A program made the translations under genes and the position numbers. A stretch of DNA of 8,011 nt. It comes from HGM04593 sp964423665 (GTDB lineage: Bacteria > Bacteroidota > Bacteroidia > Bacteroidales > Bacteroidaceae). Numbering within the stretch: the first letter of the stretch is position 1; every line of letters begins with the position of its first letter. Location: positions 1-8,011 of the forward strand of contig CAYRFX010000087.1 in NCBI GenBank assembly GCA_964423665.1. The letters run 5' to 3'. The notes below the pieces were generated by a model. That model was not told where the DNA came from. It did no database searches and worked only from the letters and a program-made list of their open reading frames with translations. Of this stretch, positions 7,603 through 8,011 are shown piece by piece.

Positions 7603-7656
7603 AAGTTGTTGGTTTTAATAGTTGGTTATAATTTATTTTATTGCCTGTCTATTTGC

Positions 7657-7677
7657 TTTGATAAGTAAAATATCAAA
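7657..7677. promoter_or_regulatory. possible operator: 7-bp inverted repeat upstream of the Spy-like gene
   Basis: TTTGATA (7657–7663) and TATCAAA (7671–7677) are perfect inverted arms with a 7-nt AT-rich spacer, starting 55 bases upstream of the Spy-like gene's ATG at 7602. No clear TAnnTTTG promoter was found on the minus strand in 7603–7720. The spacing and symmetry would suit a dimeric regulator, but such AT-rich repeats also occur by chance. Confidence 0.3.
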
Positions 7678-7716
7678 AGGTTTAATTCCTCATTGAGACC
7701 ATACAGCTAAAAAACA

Positions 7717-7750
7717 CAAAAAAAGAGGATAACATTTAATGCTATCCTCT
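7717..7750 (-). terminator. Rho-independent terminator of the rpmG–DUF4295 unit
   Basis: AGAGGATA (7724–7731) pairs perfectly with TATCCTCT (7743–7750) around an 11-nt loop that can pair further (CAT with ATG). Read on the minus strand, the stem is followed by a run of seven T (complement of the A-run at 7717–7723) and more T-rich sequence. The plus strand has no comparable T-run. Confidence 0.85.
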
Positions 7751-7776
7751 CTATCTATAAAACCTTACGGTCCAAA

Positions 7777-7929
7777 TTACTTCTTCAAAGCCGCGTCTGC
7801 ATCTGTTTGGGGGAGCATCTCCTCTGCAAACATGTAAGCACCGGTCTTGGGTGATTTAACCATCTTAACAACCTTAACGAATTTCTCCTTATCACCAGTC
7901 TGGAGAGTTGCAACTGCTTTCTTTGCCAT
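7777..7929 (-). CDS. DUF4295 family small protein
   Basis: This 50-residue basic protein starts MAKKAVATLQTGDKEKF and contains VKSPKTGAYMFAEEM, the signature of the DUF4295 family. In Bacteroidetes these small proteins are encoded directly after the ribosomal protein genes rpmB and rpmG and are thought to be ribosome-associated, though no function is firmly known. Here the ATG lies 6 bases after the L33 stop, so the two are co-transcribed and probably coupled. The sequence is complete and has the normal family length. A terminator follows directly, whereas in many Bacteroidales I would expect ftsY next. Confidence 0.9.
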   Translation of the reverse strand: MAKKAVATLQTGDKEKFVKVVKMVKSPKTGAYMFAEEMLPQTDADAALKK

Positions 7930-7935
7930 CTCTTA

Positions 7936-8011
7936 TTACTTTATTTCTTTGTGAATGGTTACTTTCTTCAAATAGGGGTTGTATTTCTTCAACTCCAAAC
8001 GCTCTGTTGTG
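7936..8011 (-). CDS. rpmG: 50S ribosomal protein L33, C-terminal end only
   Basis: The last 24 codons and TAA stop of a gene entering from the right edge of the window. The readable residues include TTERLELKKYNPYLKKV and end in HKEIK, the typical C-terminus of bacterial L33, a small protein of the large ribosomal subunit near the E site. The N-terminal half, including any zinc-binding cysteines, is outside the window. It forms a unit with the DUF4295 gene just downstream. Confidence 0.92.
   Translation of the reverse strand, partial: TTERLELKKYNPYLKKVTIHKEIK

Noticed and set aside
7605..7630. GTTGGTT direct repeats before the Spy-like gene
   Set aside because: Only two short copies in AT-rich sequence; too little to support a regulatory claim.
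7031..7668. Plus-strand ORFs of about 170 codons opposite the Spy-like gene
   Set aside because: They are antisense shadows of a gene with a clear signal peptide. One starts inside the terminator hairpin, and their composition is Cys/Phe/Ser-rich and unlike a real protein.

Overview
The window looks like chromosome of a gut-type Bacteroidales bacterium (Prevotellaceae or Muribaculaceae are the likeliest families). Three things point there: a large secreted GH95-type fucosidase ending in the Bacteroidales 'DLQGRK…GFYIVNGKK' tail; the rpmG–DUF4295 gene pair, which is a Bacteroidetes arrangement; and a TAnnTTTG promoter element. The assignment rests on these features only, not on a search.

Layout: (1) Positions 1–3440, plus strand: the 3′ part of a multi-modular alpha-L-fucosidase gene whose 5′ end lies outside the window. 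It is followed by two hairpins, the second a good terminator. (2) Positions 3601–6995, plus strand: a visibly AT-richer block holding a compact restriction-modification operon. It has a TAnnTTTG promoter, an NgoPII-family restriction endonuclease, an M.HaeIII-like cytosine-5 methyltransferase (both predicted to act on GGCC), a second, related C5 methyltransferase with a different target-recognition segment, and a damaged ORF that overlaps the second methyltransferase and is interrupted by an in-frame TAA. (3) Positions 7006–7053: a strong bidirectional terminator between converging transcription units. (4) Positions 7066–7602, minus strand: a small exported Spy/CpxP-like protein with a Cys-rich C-terminal tail. 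(5) Positions 7724–8011, minus strand: the C-terminal end of ribosomal protein L33 (rpmG) and a complete 50-residue DUF4295 protein, closed by a terminator.

How the genes work together: the endonuclease and first methyltransferase overlap by one base (TGATG), and the second methyltransferase starts two bases after the first, so all three are probably co-transcribed and translationally coupled. The first pair is a self-contained GGCC system. The second methyltransferase most probably belonged to a separate system whose endonuclease survives only as the broken ORF at 6441–6995, so it may now be an orphan. The main novelty is this composite: one intact and one apparently decayed system in tandem. 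I found no tRNA, rRNA, CRISPR array or transposase.
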